Assembly (NCBI RefSeq): GCF_920984665.1 | Contig: NZ_CAKLBP010000001.1 | Span: 88,848 to 152,847, forward strand | Source of the DNA: Pedobacter sp. Leaf170 | GTDB taxonomy: Bacteria > Bacteroidota > Bacteroidia > Sphingobacteriales > Sphingobacteriaceae | DNA: 64,000 nt | Direction: 5' to 3' | Shown here: positions 8,634 to 18,255 of the stretch, piece by piece | Layout: the number at the start of each line of letters is the position of its first letter | Numbering within the stretch: the first letter of the stretch is position 1 | Position numbers and translations under genes: made by a program | Notes under the pieces: generated by a model | Database searches by the model: none | The model's input: the letters and a program-made list of their open reading frames with translations, nothing else | What the model was told of the DNA's origin: nothing

Positions 8634-9347
8634 ATGAAAACGTTCCAGCGCTTACTATTCTTCATTTTATACATTGTTTGCTACACTGCATCTGCTCAGG
8701 ACAAATCAAGCTACACCTATAAAAACCCATCCGCCAATGGTACCGGGAAGGTCTACTTAGGAAGGGAGATTGCCCAGGTCATGAGTTTTGAAGGGGTGGA
8801 ATGGCTCGAACGAAACAGCAGAATCAGGGAAGAAAATACACTCCAGGCTTTGGCCTCGATGCCCTTAAAAAGCAATAGCGTTGTTGCCGATATTGGTGCG
8901 GGTTCAGGATTTTATACCTTCCGGGTAGCCCGGCGTATTCTTAAAGGTAAGGTTTATGCCGTTGAAATTCAAAACGATGCCTTAACTTATCTTAGGAAAA
9001 AGACCGCTGAAGAAAAGCTGACCAATGTAGAAATTATCAAGGGAACAGAATTATACCCTAACTTAGCACCAAATTCTATTGATTTAGCTTTTATGGTGGA
9101 TGTATACCACGAACTGGAACATCCGGTGGCTTATCTCGCTGCACTCAGAAAGGCCCTTAAACCAAATGGACAGCTACTGCTTTTAGAATACAAGGAGGAA
9201 GATCCAACGGTTGCCATTAAAGCTGAACATAAGATGAGCATCAGACAGGCAAAAAAAGAGTTGGCGGCAAACGGCTTTAAACTGGTTCAAAACGGTGATT
9301 TTTTGCCTTTGCAACATTTTCTGCTATTTGAGAAAACAAGTAATTGA
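8634..9347 (+). CDS. Exported class I SAM-dependent methyltransferase
   Basis: Protein of 237 residues with an N-terminal signal peptide (hydrophobic LLFFILYIVCYTASA, cleavage near AQD) followed by a Rossmann methyltransferase fold. The SAM-binding motif VADIGAGSGFYTF is at about residues 83-95, with VYAVEIQ after it and DLAFMVDVYHELEHP as the motif following strand 4. Secreted methyltransferases of this type recur in Bacteroidota, but the substrate is unknown and SAM supply in the periplasm is unexplained. The gene seems monocistronic. Confidence 0.8.
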   Translation: MKTFQRLLFFILYIVCYTASAQDKSSYTYKNPSANGTGKVYLGREIAQVMSFEGVEWLERNSRIREENTLQALASMPLKSNSVVADIGAGSGFYTFRVARRILKGKVYAVEIQNDALTYLRKKTAEEKLTNVEIIKGTELYPNLAPNSIDLAFMVDVYHELEHPVAYLAALRKALKPNGQLLLLEYKEEDPTVAIKAEHKMSIRQAKKELAANGFKLVQNGDFLPLQHFLLFEKTSN

Positions 9348-9573
9348 TTATCTTTCTCATTCATTTACTGCTTCAATATTGAGTAATTGACGGGGTTTTA
9401 GAAAATTGCCAGATTAATGAGTGATACAGTAAATTTTCTTCAATTAAAATGACAGCTCTATTATCAAATTAATCCCACAAGCTGGTAGATTAGCACCATA
9501 AAGTGGAACACATCAAATTTATGCATTCCACCTGGGTAACAATTGTCAATAAATAAAATCAGAATCTTCCAGA

Positions 9574-10584
9574 ATGAAAGCCATAGGATTTAAGGAATCT
9601 TTACCTATTAACCATACAGAAAGCTTTATTGCCTTCGCTACAGAAAAACCATCGGCCAGCGGCAGAGAACTGTTGATTAAAATTGCTGCAATCAGTGTCA
9701 ATCCTGTTGATTTTAAAATCCGTCAAAACAGTGCAAAAGATAAAGTGCTTGAGCAGCCAAAAGTGATTGGCTGGGATGCAGTGGGTATCGTTGAAGAAAC
9801 CGGCCCCGATGTAAGCATGTTTAGCAAAGGAGAAATGGTTTACTATTCAGGCGATCTTAATAAAAGCGGGAGTAATGCAGAATACCAACTGGTTGATGAA
9901 CGCATTGTTGGCAGAAAACCTGAAAATCTTACTTCAGCTGAAGCTGCTGCCATGCCCTTAACCCTACTCACCGCATGGGAAATATTGTTTGACCGCATTC
10001 GGATAAATGAAAGTGATAGAGGAAAAACACTACTTATTATTGGCGGCGCGGGTGGTGTAGGGTCGATTGCGATTCAAATTGCAAAGAAAGTTGCCGGATT
10101 AAATGTCATCGCTACAGCTTCCAGACCAGAAAGTGCAGAATGGTGCAGAAAACAGGGTGCAGATTTCATCGTGAACCATCAAAACCTTGTACAGGAAGTG
10201 CAGCAACTTGGATTTGAGCAGGTTGATTTCATTCTAGATTTTGTGGATCTCAACCAATACTGGGATGCTATGGTTAAGCTGATTAAACCACAGGGCCAAA
10301 TTGGTTCAATAAGCGACCCCACAGAAAACGTTAACTTGAGGGCTTTAAAAGGCAAAAGCGTAAGTTTCCACTGGGAATTGATGTTTACACGCTCCATGTT
10401 TCAAACAGAAGACATGAGCAGACAGCACCAAATATTGAATGAAGCCGCATCATTGTTTGAAAATAGAACACTCTGCTCAACTATCAATCAACACCTGAAA
10501 GGCTTTACCACCGAAAATCTTAAAAAAGCACATGCGTTGTTAGAAAGCGGTAAAACCGTTGGCAAAATAGTAATAGAATATTGA
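9574..10584 (+). CDS. Zinc-free MDR-family NADPH quinone/enone reductase
   Basis: Medium-chain dehydrogenase/reductase of 336 residues (zinc-type alcohol dehydrogenase-like family, YhdH/ZADH2-like). The GroES-like N-terminal domain contains VIGWDAVGIVEETG. The nucleotide-binding motif is LIIGGAGGVGSIAIQIAKK near residue 153, and the C-terminus VGKIVIEY is typical. The cysteine cluster for structural zinc is missing, so a zinc-independent reductase acting on quinones or enones is most likely. No functional partner adjoins it. Confidence 0.83.
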   Translation: MKAIGFKESLPINHTESFIAFATEKPSASGRELLIKIAAISVNPVDFKIRQNSAKDKVLEQPKVIGWDAVGIVEETGPDVSMFSKGEMVYYSGDLNKSGSNAEYQLVDERIVGRKPENLTSAEAAAMPLTLLTAWEILFDRIRINESDRGKTLLIIGGAGGVGSIAIQIAKKVAGLNVIATASRPESAEWCRKQGADFIVNHQNLVQEVQQLGFEQVDFILDFVDLNQYWDAMVKLIKPQGQIGSISDPTENVNLRALKGKSVSFHWELMFTRSMFQTEDMSRQHQILNEAASLFENRTLCSTINQHLKGFTTENLKKAHALLESGKTVGKIVIEY

Positions 10585-11153
10585 TGTTGCCAGCTAAAAT
10601 GCGTCACTGTTTTCAATTACATTTATATTTTTTCAGGAAGTTGAAAAGTTAGCTATCAATAAGTTGAAATAAGGGGCTTTTAAAAGCCTTCTTAACATTG
10701 ATTATTTGTTTGATATTAATAGCGAATTGGCAGAAAGGGTTCTGAACAATGCGGTATTTTTTTTATTGTCTAAATTTAGATATGCTCCCATATCGGAAAC
10801 ACCTGTTTGATATTATGAGTTGCTCATGCCCAATTCATTCTGGGATGCCTCAATACTAACCCCACTCCATTACCTGCTATTGGTTTCAGTATTGCCGGCT
10901 TAGGTTTAAATCGGAAATACTTTACCACAATGCTTATGAAATAATGAGGACAGATCTGAATTCCTCACCAGAAGTTGACCACTTCCTGCTGAATCTTCAA
11001 TAAGACTACCACCAAAACATTAGGAAACTCTGAACAAAAAAGCTTATCCAAATTTGTTAATAATAAATTAACATGGCTAATGCCTTTTCTTTATACCTTC
11101 GCATGCATTTTAGAATGATCTGATTAACGCATCCCATTAGACATTCAAAAACA
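10585..11153. other. Intergenic region without a recognised gene
   Basis: No convincing ORF. A perfect palindrome GGCTTTTAAAAGCC lies near 10676-10689, downstream of the MDR enzyme; it could be a weak terminator for that gene but lacks a T tail. The rest is unassigned. Confidence 0.45.
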
Positions 11154-12587
11154 ATGAAATTTAAAAACATCCTTATCTATCCAGGATTTATTGGCATCCT
11201 GTTTCTATCCGCCTGTTCAAAAAAAACGACAATTGAAAACGAAACGCCGGCAACTCCTCCTCAAGCTCCAAGAGCTTTTACCATTACAGAAACTTTCGAA
11301 TCTGGCACTAAAGGGGCCTATGCGTTAGACAGTGTGCAGCTATTAACCGGCAAATGGACAATGAGCGATGCCCTTATCGGCAACCTTGCAGCTGATGCCA
11401 AGAATGGCACCAAGTCTGTACGATTAAGAACGGGTTACTTATCCATGAACTTTGACATTGCAGGCGCTAAAATGATTTACATATCGCATGCCAAATACGG
11501 TACAGATGCAAATTCTACATGGCAGCTACTGAGCTCTGTTGACGGCGGCAAAACCTATACACAACTGGGTGTAGATATTGTTGAAAGCAGTACCACATTG
11601 GTAACAGATTCATTTAAAGTGAGTAGTACAGGCAAAATTCGCTTTCAGATAAAAAAAGCAGGCACCACCCGAATCAATATTGATGATATTATTTTTAAAG
11701 GCACTGGCGATCCTGGCATTACCGTAGGTGCTCCTGATACTGATCCGGTGGACAATGGAAACGCAACAACCCCAACTCCGGGGAGAGGTACACCAGAAGC
11801 GGGTGCAGATGCACCACCAGCAAGTGGCGACAATTCAAACTCATTGTTCGGTAATCCTTCAGGCGCCTTGGCTTCCGTAGTCTCATCAGAAAACTATTTG
11901 ATAGATCAAAAATATTATGTAGAAAGTTATAGTATGAGCCGCGGTGTTCCTAATTGGGTAAGCTGGCACTTAGATCCTAATAATTTCAACGGCACAGCAA
12001 GCAGAAAAGACGATTTTGCTGCATTTACTGGTTTGCCAACAGATTGGTATCAGGTACAGAGTAATAGCTATTCAGGTTCTGGTTTTGATAGAGGTCACAA
12101 TTGTCCAAGTGGCGACCGCACCAGTTCGAGCACAGCCAACTCAGCAACTTTTTTGATGACCAATATGATCCCGCAGGCACCAAACAATAATCAGAAAACA
12201 TGGGAATCGTTCGAAAGTTACCTTCGCGGGCAAGCCTTAAATGGCTATGAAGTTTATGTAATTATGGGCAGTTATGGTACTGGTGGCATTGGTTCCGCAA
12301 GTGCATCAGTTGTGAATACCATTAACAATGGAAAAGTAACCGTTCCGGCAAATGTCTGGAAAGTTGCAGTGCTACTGAAAACGGGCGATAATGATTTAAG
12401 CCGCGTAACTTCTTCAACAAGAGTGATTGCAATTAATACACCAAACATCAACGGTACCAGTGCAAGCTGGAAAGATTACATCGTATCAGTAAGAGATATT
12501 GAAAGTGTAACAGGTTACAACCTGCTTTCAAATTTACCCCAAAGCATCCAGGATGTAGTGGAGAAAGTGAAAGATTCAGGGAATTAA
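11154..12587 (+). CDS. Surface lipoprotein DNA/RNA non-specific endonuclease
   Basis: Secreted nuclease of 477 residues. The N-terminus has a lipoprotein signal with lipobox LFLSAC (Cys ~21). A beta-rich domain of unknown role spans about residues 45-185. A Pro/Thr/Gly-rich linker (190-225) follows. The NUC1/EndA-type nuclease domain occupies about 240-465, with the beta-beta-alpha-metal motif FDRGHNCPSGDRTSS (catalytic His) and the metal-binding Asn region MTNMIPQAPNNNQ. It probably degrades extracellular nucleic acid for nutrients. A strong terminator follows directly. Confidence 0.9.
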   Translation: MKFKNILIYPGFIGILFLSACSKKTTIENETPATPPQAPRAFTITETFESGTKGAYALDSVQLLTGKWTMSDALIGNLAADAKNGTKSVRLRTGYLSMNFDIAGAKMIYISHAKYGTDANSTWQLLSSVDGGKTYTQLGVDIVESSTTLVTDSFKVSSTGKIRFQIKKAGTTRINIDDIIFKGTGDPGITVGAPDTDPVDNGNATTPTPGRGTPEAGADAPPASGDNSNSLFGNPSGALASVVSSENYLIDQKYYVESYSMSRGVPNWVSWHLDPNNFNGTASRKDDFAAFTGLPTDWYQVQSNSYSGSGFDRGHNCPSGDRTSSSTANSATFLMTNMIPQAPNNNQKTWESFESYLRGQALNGYEVYVIMGSYGTGGIGSASASVVNTINNGKVTVPANVWKVAVLLKTGDNDLSRVTSSTRVIAINTPNINGTSASWKDYIVSVRDIESVTGYNLLSNLPQSIQDVVEKVKDSGN

Positions 12588-12627
12588 CTTAAATTATCAA
12601 TTCATTTCGTAAGTAATAGCAATATTG

Positions 12628-12670
12628 AAAAGGGGCTGCATCATAAATAGTAATAATCAGCCCCTTTTAT
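12628..12670 (+). terminator. Rho-independent terminator after nuclease gene
   Basis: Perfect 11-bp stem AAAAGGGGCTG (12628-12638) and CAGCCCCTTTT (12658-12668). It is symmetric enough to work in either direction, and the convergent MFS gene ends at 12854. Confidence 0.85.
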
Positions 12671-12853
12671 ATTTTATTAACCAGAGCAGAGGGAAATTTT
12701 TCTCCCCATATCAAACTCAACTATCTAAAAATCAAGACCTGCATTAGCCCAGCCATTGCGTTCAAAGCTAAAAATTGAGAGTTAGATAGATTTGAATCGT
12801 TCTGTTATTAAAACATTTCTATTCATAGAAGGTAATGAAAGATTTGCAGCAAT

Positions 12854-14143
12854 CTAAACCTCAGAAGATAAGATATTACGCTGCCTATTTCGGAAAAAAA
12901 TCATTACTGATAAAATTATTAAACCACAAACTAATCCAATCTGAGATGCAGAGGCAAAAGTCATCGCCCAACCAGAAAAGTATGAACCCAGTACATCGCA
13001 GAAATTTACCATAGCCATGTAAGCCGTAAATTGCGAGCCCTCTATCCTCTTTCTGCAAAGCAACATTAATACCGGCATTGCAGCAACACTAAACATTGGG
13101 TCGGCAAAATTGAATAATAATAAACCGGTTATACTAACAGATTTTAAATACCAAAAACTCCCTAAGAGTGAAAAAGTAATCAGGAATAGCGCAATAACGA
13201 ACATCACCTTCCCTTGGAGTATTTCTGGCCCAATTTTATCAGCCATATATCCTCCTAATAAGGTAACCATGAGGGTTGCTATGGTTCCCCAACCACCTTG
13301 CAAAACAGATACAGCGTTATTTGTCCAATGTAAGTTATGAATCAAATGAAACGAAAAACCCCTTATAAATATGCTTAAACATGTATATACCACTGCAATT
13401 TGCAAAAAGGTTTTCATGCTATTCTTTACTGTTACCGCCTTGTACAACTGTATAAATAACCACTTTAATTTTGGATTATCATTGAAATGAACATCATTTG
13501 CACTGGGTATTGGTCTAAAAATAGGTAGGTAATTATCCGCTGAATCGAGTTTAATAATGTATGTTATTATAGTAAAAAAAAGTAAAAGTGCCGATTGGGT
13601 AGCTGCCGCATAAAAAAACCCGTAATGATTTAAAATGGTAGATAAACCCGCCGAACCTGCTGCAATACCTAATAAATAGCCGCCTCTCATAAAAGCATTT
13701 ACACGTCCTCGCTCTGCTTCGGGCACAATAGAAATGGCCATTGCATCTACACTTGCATCCTGAACGCTCGCAAAATTACTATGGATAAAAAAAAGGAGGG
13801 ATAAAAGTAAAATTTGCTTAACCGGATCGTTAACCATCATCAAGGCCAATGATGCAACAAATGCTAGGACTTGAGTGAGCACAACCCAATGTTTTCGATG
13901 ACCAATTACAGAGAACTGGTATCGGTCTATTATTGGACCCCAGATAAACTGAAGCACCCATGGCAAACCTACAATAGCTATAAACGAACCAACAGAATAA
14001 GATGATAAACCCTTGGCGGCTAAATAATTTGCCACAGCAGTTAATGCAAAACCCGAAGGAATGCCTTGCATAACATATAAATAGAAGAAACTAAAATACC
14101 TTAAGCTTTTACTCTCTTTTAGTACGGGAAGGTTTGTTAACAA
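12854..14143 (-). CDS. MFS transporter, AmpG/RhtX-like
   Basis: Twelve-helix major facilitator of 429 residues. The first helix SFFYLYVMQGIPSGFALTAV and the LQFIWGPIIDRY segment resemble AmpG (muropeptide permease) and the RhtX/FptX siderophore importers of the PAT-like branch. Loop 2-3 GHRKHWVVLTQ is typical of that branch. Substrate cannot be told from sequence: no siderophore or wall-recycling genes lie nearby. Divergent from the histidine kinase gene with 400 bp between them. Confidence 0.75.
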   Translation of the reverse strand: MLTNLPVLKESKSLRYFSFFYLYVMQGIPSGFALTAVANYLAAKGLSSYSVGSFIAIVGLPWVLQFIWGPIIDRYQFSVIGHRKHWVVLTQVLAFVASLALMMVNDPVKQILLLSLLFFIHSNFASVQDASVDAMAISIVPEAERGRVNAFMRGGYLLGIAAGSAGLSTILNHYGFFYAAATQSALLLFFTIITYIIKLDSADNYLPIFRPIPSANDVHFNDNPKLKWLFIQLYKAVTVKNSMKTFLQIAVVYTCLSIFIRGFSFHLIHNLHWTNNAVSVLQGGWGTIATLMVTLLGGYMADKIGPEILQGKVMFVIALFLITFSLLGSFWYLKSVSITGLLLFNFADPMFSVAAMPVLMLLCRKRIEGSQFTAYMAMVNFCDVLGSYFSGWAMTFASASQIGLVCGLIILSVMIFFRNRQRNILSSEV

Positions 14144-14545
14144 TTTAGGGAGATAAAATGAGTTTCAGTGCAAAAATGAATATAAGGTCAACAGAAATTA
14201 CAGCAGATTGTTCAGCGGTTTTTACAATTATTTTAGTAGCACTAAAACCCCTGTAAATGGATGTAGGATATTTTTTTTAGCGAAAAAAATCATAGCGCAT
14301 AGTTTATCCAACCTTACATTAGAATTATCTGTTTTTTAAATCACTGGTTATCTTATTATTGCACTATTTACACACAGGCTTAGAAAAGTTGTTTTTCCAA
14401 ATCACAATTAAATAACTAATTTCAGCTTTCATTCAGTTTAATGCCCCTTTGTTAGCTTTAAGGCAATAAATCCCAAGATAGCAGGATGCCTATGTATTGA
14501 CTATATCTATGCATGAACTGAATCAAATCATTCCTAAATTAAATT
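14144..14545. other. Divergent intergenic region
   Basis: AT-rich region between the divergently transcribed MFS and histidine kinase genes, so it should contain both promoters. I see no ORF, strong hairpin or repeat. Confidence 0.5.
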
Positions 14546-15910
14546 ATGGCGAAATTCATTAATCTTGATTTTCTTTATGCTCCAGGTGAAAATGGAAAAA
14601 CGAATTTTTGGTCAGCACTTATTGGCAGCCCAACAAAGTTTTCTTTAGAAAGCAGGGTATTTCATTCTGTTAGCCTTGGCCTAATTGCAGCAACATTGAT
14701 TTATGCGCCTTATAATTTATTTGCAGGTCTCTATGTAGGCTCTATTTCTGCAATGTTTTTCAGTATGTTTTTTTCTTATCAGTATTATTATTCCAGGTTT
14801 CGAGCTAAACCGCACAGCAGTGTCCTTTTCGGGTTGATGGGATTGTTAATATTTGGAATAAATTATTTTGCCATCGGTGGTATTGCCGGCTCAACAGACA
14901 TCATCTGGCCAGCCTATTTGCTGGTTTTACTGGTCATTTCACCATACAGGCATCATCTTAACTGGCTTGTGATTTACTTAACCTGGTTTTTTGTTTTGCA
15001 CACCCTTGGGTATTATTATCCGGAGTTTATAAAATATCCCTTTGATACCCCTAAAGGACAATATTTAGATCGGATGACCGCTTTTCCATTGCCAGTATTT
15101 GTTATTTATATTGTTATCAGGTTTATCAGGCGAAACTATGACATAGAACGCATCAATGCCCTGCAAAAGACAATTGCATTAGAAAGCAGCAATGAGCAAA
15201 TTTTAAAGCAGAAAGAAGAGTTGGAGCAACGAAGTTTGGAAAAAGACAATTTGATGTCCATCATCTCCCATGATGTAAGGACGCCCTTAATTAATATTCA
15301 AAACTACCTTGTTCTGTTAAATAAAAACAAGCTACGCGATGAACAGCGGCTTTTGATAGAGCAATCATTAGAAACCGCAACCAGTCATACCATCACCATG
15401 CTCTCTAATTTGTTGAACTGGTCTAAATCCCAGATGGGCGGATCATTTGCGCAGCTCGAAGCGATAAATGTTTTGGAAGTGCTCGAGAGTACGATAGAGA
15501 TGGCTCGTGTTACTGCCCTGAAGAAAGAAATTACATTTGAGAATACAATTCCAACTCGTCTTAAGATATTAGCCGATAAAGATATGCTGCAGATTGTAAT
15601 GCGCAATTTGGTCAATAATGCAATAAAATTTACGGCAATTGGCGGCATGATTAAAATAAACGCTGAAATTCTTAACAATGAATGTAACATCACCGTAATG
15701 GATAATGGTAGAGGAATGGCTGCGAGTGAACAGTCGGCTATTTTTTCGATTAAAGCAGCGCCAACCTATGGTACAAATAATGAAAAGGGCGTTGGACTTG
15801 GCTTAGTTCTATCTAAAGAATATACAGAACGCATGGGCGGAAAAATCGGTTTTGAAAGTCGTTTGAATGAAGGTTCTAAATTTTCCATTAGCCTCCCCTT
15901 GGCTGAGTGA
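14546..15910 (+). CDS. Membrane sensor histidine kinase
   Basis: Sensor kinase of 454 residues. Six or so membrane helices fill about residues 40-200 with no large extracellular domain. A short coiled coil (LKQKEELEQRSLEKDNLMS) leads into the HisKA domain with SHDVRTPLINIQNYL near residue 240. The HATPase domain has N box NLVNNAIKFT, G1 MDNGRGM and G2 GVGLGLVLSKEY. There is no receiver and no adjacent response regulator, so its partner is encoded elsewhere. The 5TM/6TM-like sensor may respond to a membrane or intramembrane stimulus. Confidence 0.87.
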   Translation: MAKFINLDFLYAPGENGKTNFWSALIGSPTKFSLESRVFHSVSLGLIAATLIYAPYNLFAGLYVGSISAMFFSMFFSYQYYYSRFRAKPHSSVLFGLMGLLIFGINYFAIGGIAGSTDIIWPAYLLVLLVISPYRHHLNWLVIYLTWFFVLHTLGYYYPEFIKYPFDTPKGQYLDRMTAFPLPVFVIYIVIRFIRRNYDIERINALQKTIALESSNEQILKQKEELEQRSLEKDNLMSIISHDVRTPLINIQNYLVLLNKNKLRDEQRLLIEQSLETATSHTITMLSNLLNWSKSQMGGSFAQLEAINVLEVLESTIEMARVTALKKEITFENTIPTRLKILADKDMLQIVMRNLVNNAIKFTAIGGMIKINAEILNNECNITVMDNGRGMAASEQSAIFSIKAAPTYGTNNEKGVGLGLVLSKEYTERMGGKIGFESRLNEGSKFSISLPLAE

Positions 15911-16212
15911 TTACTGAAACGTTTCGTTGAAAGATGCTGCTAAGCATCATATTAGAGCAAAAAATATAAATTAATTATAATCTATACACACTTAACATCC
16001 ATATCATCCGGTAAAGGTTTTAAGATGTTGTACGCTAATATTACCAAATTAAATCTTGTTGCCATTTCTTCCGTTTTTCATTGCATCGTTTTTGCTCTAT
16101 TTCAGACAATGTCTTTGTTACCATTAGAGATTTATGTGGCCACTGAAATATAGAAATATAAAAAAATGGCGGCCATCTATTTAGGGGAATAAACTTACTA
16201 TTTTAATGCAGT
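15911..16212. other. Intergenic region
   Basis: No ORF. A small hairpin GATGCT/AGCATC at about 15931-15946 follows the kinase gene but has no T tail. Nothing else supported. Confidence 0.45.
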
Positions 16213-16596
16213 TTAGCGCAATTCCATAATCGAGAGAATATTTCCAGATGGATCTTTAAACCATGCAACATTCGGTCCGCCATTAGCTCTTGAAATGCCT
16301 TTAACATCTGTCTTTAAATACTCATCGTTGTATTGCTCAAATCTTACACCATTATCAATCAATTTATCAACGATTTCTTCAATATTATCAACAGGAAAAT
16401 TTAATACCGTAAAAGTTGCAGGTGTATGATTTGGCTTAGGATAGACCAGAATGTTTGCCGACCCTGAAATCTCGATTTCTATTAAACCCATCTGATTAAC
16501 TTTAACAGTTAAGCCTAAAGTATTTTCATAAAAATCTTTTGCTTTTGGAATGTCGTTTACTGCAAACGAACTAAACCCTTTTGAGTTTTTTAACAT
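16213..16596 (-). CDS. VOC-superfamily (glyoxalase/bleomycin resistance) protein
   Basis: Single-module vicinal oxygen chelate protein of 127 residues. The start FSSFAVNDIPKAKDFYENTL and the end AWFKDPSGNILSIME are the paired beta-alpha-beta-beta-beta modules of the family. It may act as a small-molecule binding or isomerase-like enzyme; the metal-ligand set is incomplete, with a Glu near the end (IME) kept. It ends a minus-strand pair with the DinB-family gene 19 bp upstream, suggesting co-transcription. Confidence 0.82.
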   Translation of the reverse strand: MLKNSKGFSSFAVNDIPKAKDFYENTLGLTVKVNQMGLIEIEISGSANILVYPKPNHTPATFTVLNFPVDNIEEIVDKLIDNGVRFEQYNDEYLKTDVKGISRANGGPNVAWFKDPSGNILSIMELR

Positions 16597-16615
16597 ATTT
16601 TAATTTTTAGATATT

Positions 16616-17089
16616 TTAATTTTTCCAAACACCAAGTAAACGCCTGATAACGACTATTTCTGCAATATGATAAGCATTATGATCGGCAATTTGCAAAGCC
16701 TCCCGTAAAATATTCTGACCACTTCCGTGGGGTATTTTTTCAAATAAATCTTCTGATTCAATTAAGTTGATAAATGCCGCCAGATCATCATTAATTTGTT
16801 TTAACGAATCTTCCCACTCCTGCTCGTTTTTTGGAGCAGTTTCTTTTGGCCAGTAATCATCCGGCCATTCTGGAGATTTATGGTTAACATCCTTACTAAA
16901 CTCAAACATATCCCATTGGGCAATTCTAATATGCTCAACTAATTGCCAAATACTATAAGGTAGATTATATGGTTTTGCACCAAGCAAATGAAAAGGCAAA
17001 CCAGAGATAGCATCCTGAAAGCTTGCATGGGCTATTCCGCCGTTTAATAATTTCTTTAATTCGGCTATTAATATTTCCTTGTGCTCCAT
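16616..17089 (-). CDS. DinB-like (YfiT/DinB fold) metalloenzyme-family protein
   Basis: Four-helix bundle protein of 157 residues. It keeps a His in IWQLVEHIRIAQWDM and the pair in ADHNAYHIAEIVVIRR, the three-histidine metal site of the DinB/YfiT superfamily. Superfamily members act as thiol-dependent S-transferases with bacillithiol or mycothiol. Its position beside an ergothioneine locus is interesting because the N-terminal domain of EgtB has the same fold, but no role in that pathway can be shown. Divergent from the PLP enzyme gene by about 95 bp. Confidence 0.78.
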   Translation of the reverse strand: MEHKEILIAELKKLLNGGIAHASFQDAISGLPFHLLGAKPYNLPYSIWQLVEHIRIAQWDMFEFSKDVNHKSPEWPDDYWPKETAPKNEQEWEDSLKQINDDLAAFINLIESEDLFEKIPHGSGQNILREALQIADHNAYHIAEIVVIRRLLGVWKN

Positions 17090-17184
17090 ATATTTCTGAC
17101 AATTGATTTACTATCAACAAATAAAAAACCTTACAGTTTTTTACAACATAAATCATTTATGTTAGCAATTATTTACATTTGGGC

Positions 17185-18255
17185 ATGAGTTTTATTGAGC
17201 ATTTTCCTATTCTTCAAAATTACACCTATTTAAATACGGCTTATTCTGGCCTGCTATCTACAGAAATTGCAAACTGGCGTAGAAAACACGATGAAAATTT
17301 CATTAATGAAGGAAGTATTTTCAGGGCAAATAGTCTGGAGATTATGGATGAACTCAAAACCAATCTCTCATCTGTTTTTACCGTAAAACGTGAAAATACC
17401 TTCTTAACTTCCAACTGCTCAAATGGATTAAATTCTGTTTTAAATGGGATGGATATCAGCCATCGGTTTTTGTTGCTTCAGGAAGATTATCCTTCGCTAA
17501 ATTACCCGGTTACCAGCAGAGGTTTCGATTATTTGGAAATTCCAATTAATGCAAATCTAGAAGAGCAAATTTTAAGGGCAATTGAACAATTTAAACCAAC
17601 GGTTTTTGCTTTCAGCATGGTTCAATACATCAGCGGATTAAAAATGCAAAGCGATTTTATCAAAAAGCTGAAATCAGATTATCCAGACTTGATTTTAATA
17701 GCTGATGGTACACAATTTTTAGGAACTGCTCCATTTAACTTCCAGCAATCGGGTTTGGATGTTTTGGTAGGAAGCGGCTATAAATGGTTGTTGGGCGGTT
17801 ATGGTAATGGTTATATTTTCCTATCGGATGCTGCCAGAAAGCTCATTTATCAACATAAGAAAAAATTAAGCTTACCAGATGTGCCATTTTTGAGCGGTCG
17901 GGACTATCTATCATTAACTTTAGAGCCCGGCCATTTAGATAGTTTAAATTTGGGTACATTAAATCAAGGACTTAATTATCTTAACAACATTGGTTTTGAT
18001 GTTATCGAGCAAAGGATAATGGAGTTAACTGCTAAAGCAAGAATTGCATTACATAAAAAAGGTTTGCTTCCCGATTGGATTATGGAGCGAAAAGAACAGT
18101 CTTCAATTATGAGTTTGCCATTACATCAAGCTATTGTAGAACGCTTAAATAACGAAAAAATCCTTGTATCGCCCAGAGGTGCAGGTACAAGAATATCCTT
18201 TCATTTTTACAATACCGAAAACGATTTAAATCATTTACTCGAAGTTATAGATTAG
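17185..18255 (+). CDS. Class V aminotransferase-fold PLP enzyme, candidate EgtE
   Basis: PLP enzyme of 356 residues from ATG 17185 (a TTG six bases upstream gives a two-residue longer form). The cofactor lysine is K200 in GSGYKWLLGGYGNGY, preceded by the conserved ADGTQFLG (PLP-binding Asp). The C-terminus SPRGAGTRISFHFYNT is typical of class V enzymes such as cysteine desulfurases and C-S lyases. The gene is convergent with egtD and overlaps its end by 4 bp, so a role as EgtE (the beta-lyase that releases ergothioneine from the hercynylcysteine sulfoxide) is a reasonable inference, not shown by sequence alone. Confidence 0.75.
   Translation: MSFIEHFPILQNYTYLNTAYSGLLSTEIANWRRKHDENFINEGSIFRANSLEIMDELKTNLSSVFTVKRENTFLTSNCSNGLNSVLNGMDISHRFLLLQEDYPSLNYPVTSRGFDYLEIPINANLEEQILRAIEQFKPTVFAFSMVQYISGLKMQSDFIKKLKSDYPDLILIADGTQFLGTAPFNFQQSGLDVLVGSGYKWLLGGYGNGYIFLSDAARKLIYQHKKKLSLPDVPFLSGRDYLSLTLEPGHLDSLNLGTLNQGLNYLNNIGFDVIEQRIMELTAKARIALHKKGLLPDWIMERKEQSSIMSLPLHQAIVERLNNEKILVSPRGAGTRISFHFYNTENDLNHLLEVID

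Noticed and set aside
15931..15946. Hairpin after the histidine kinase as a terminator
   Set aside because: The stem is only six pairs and no T run follows.
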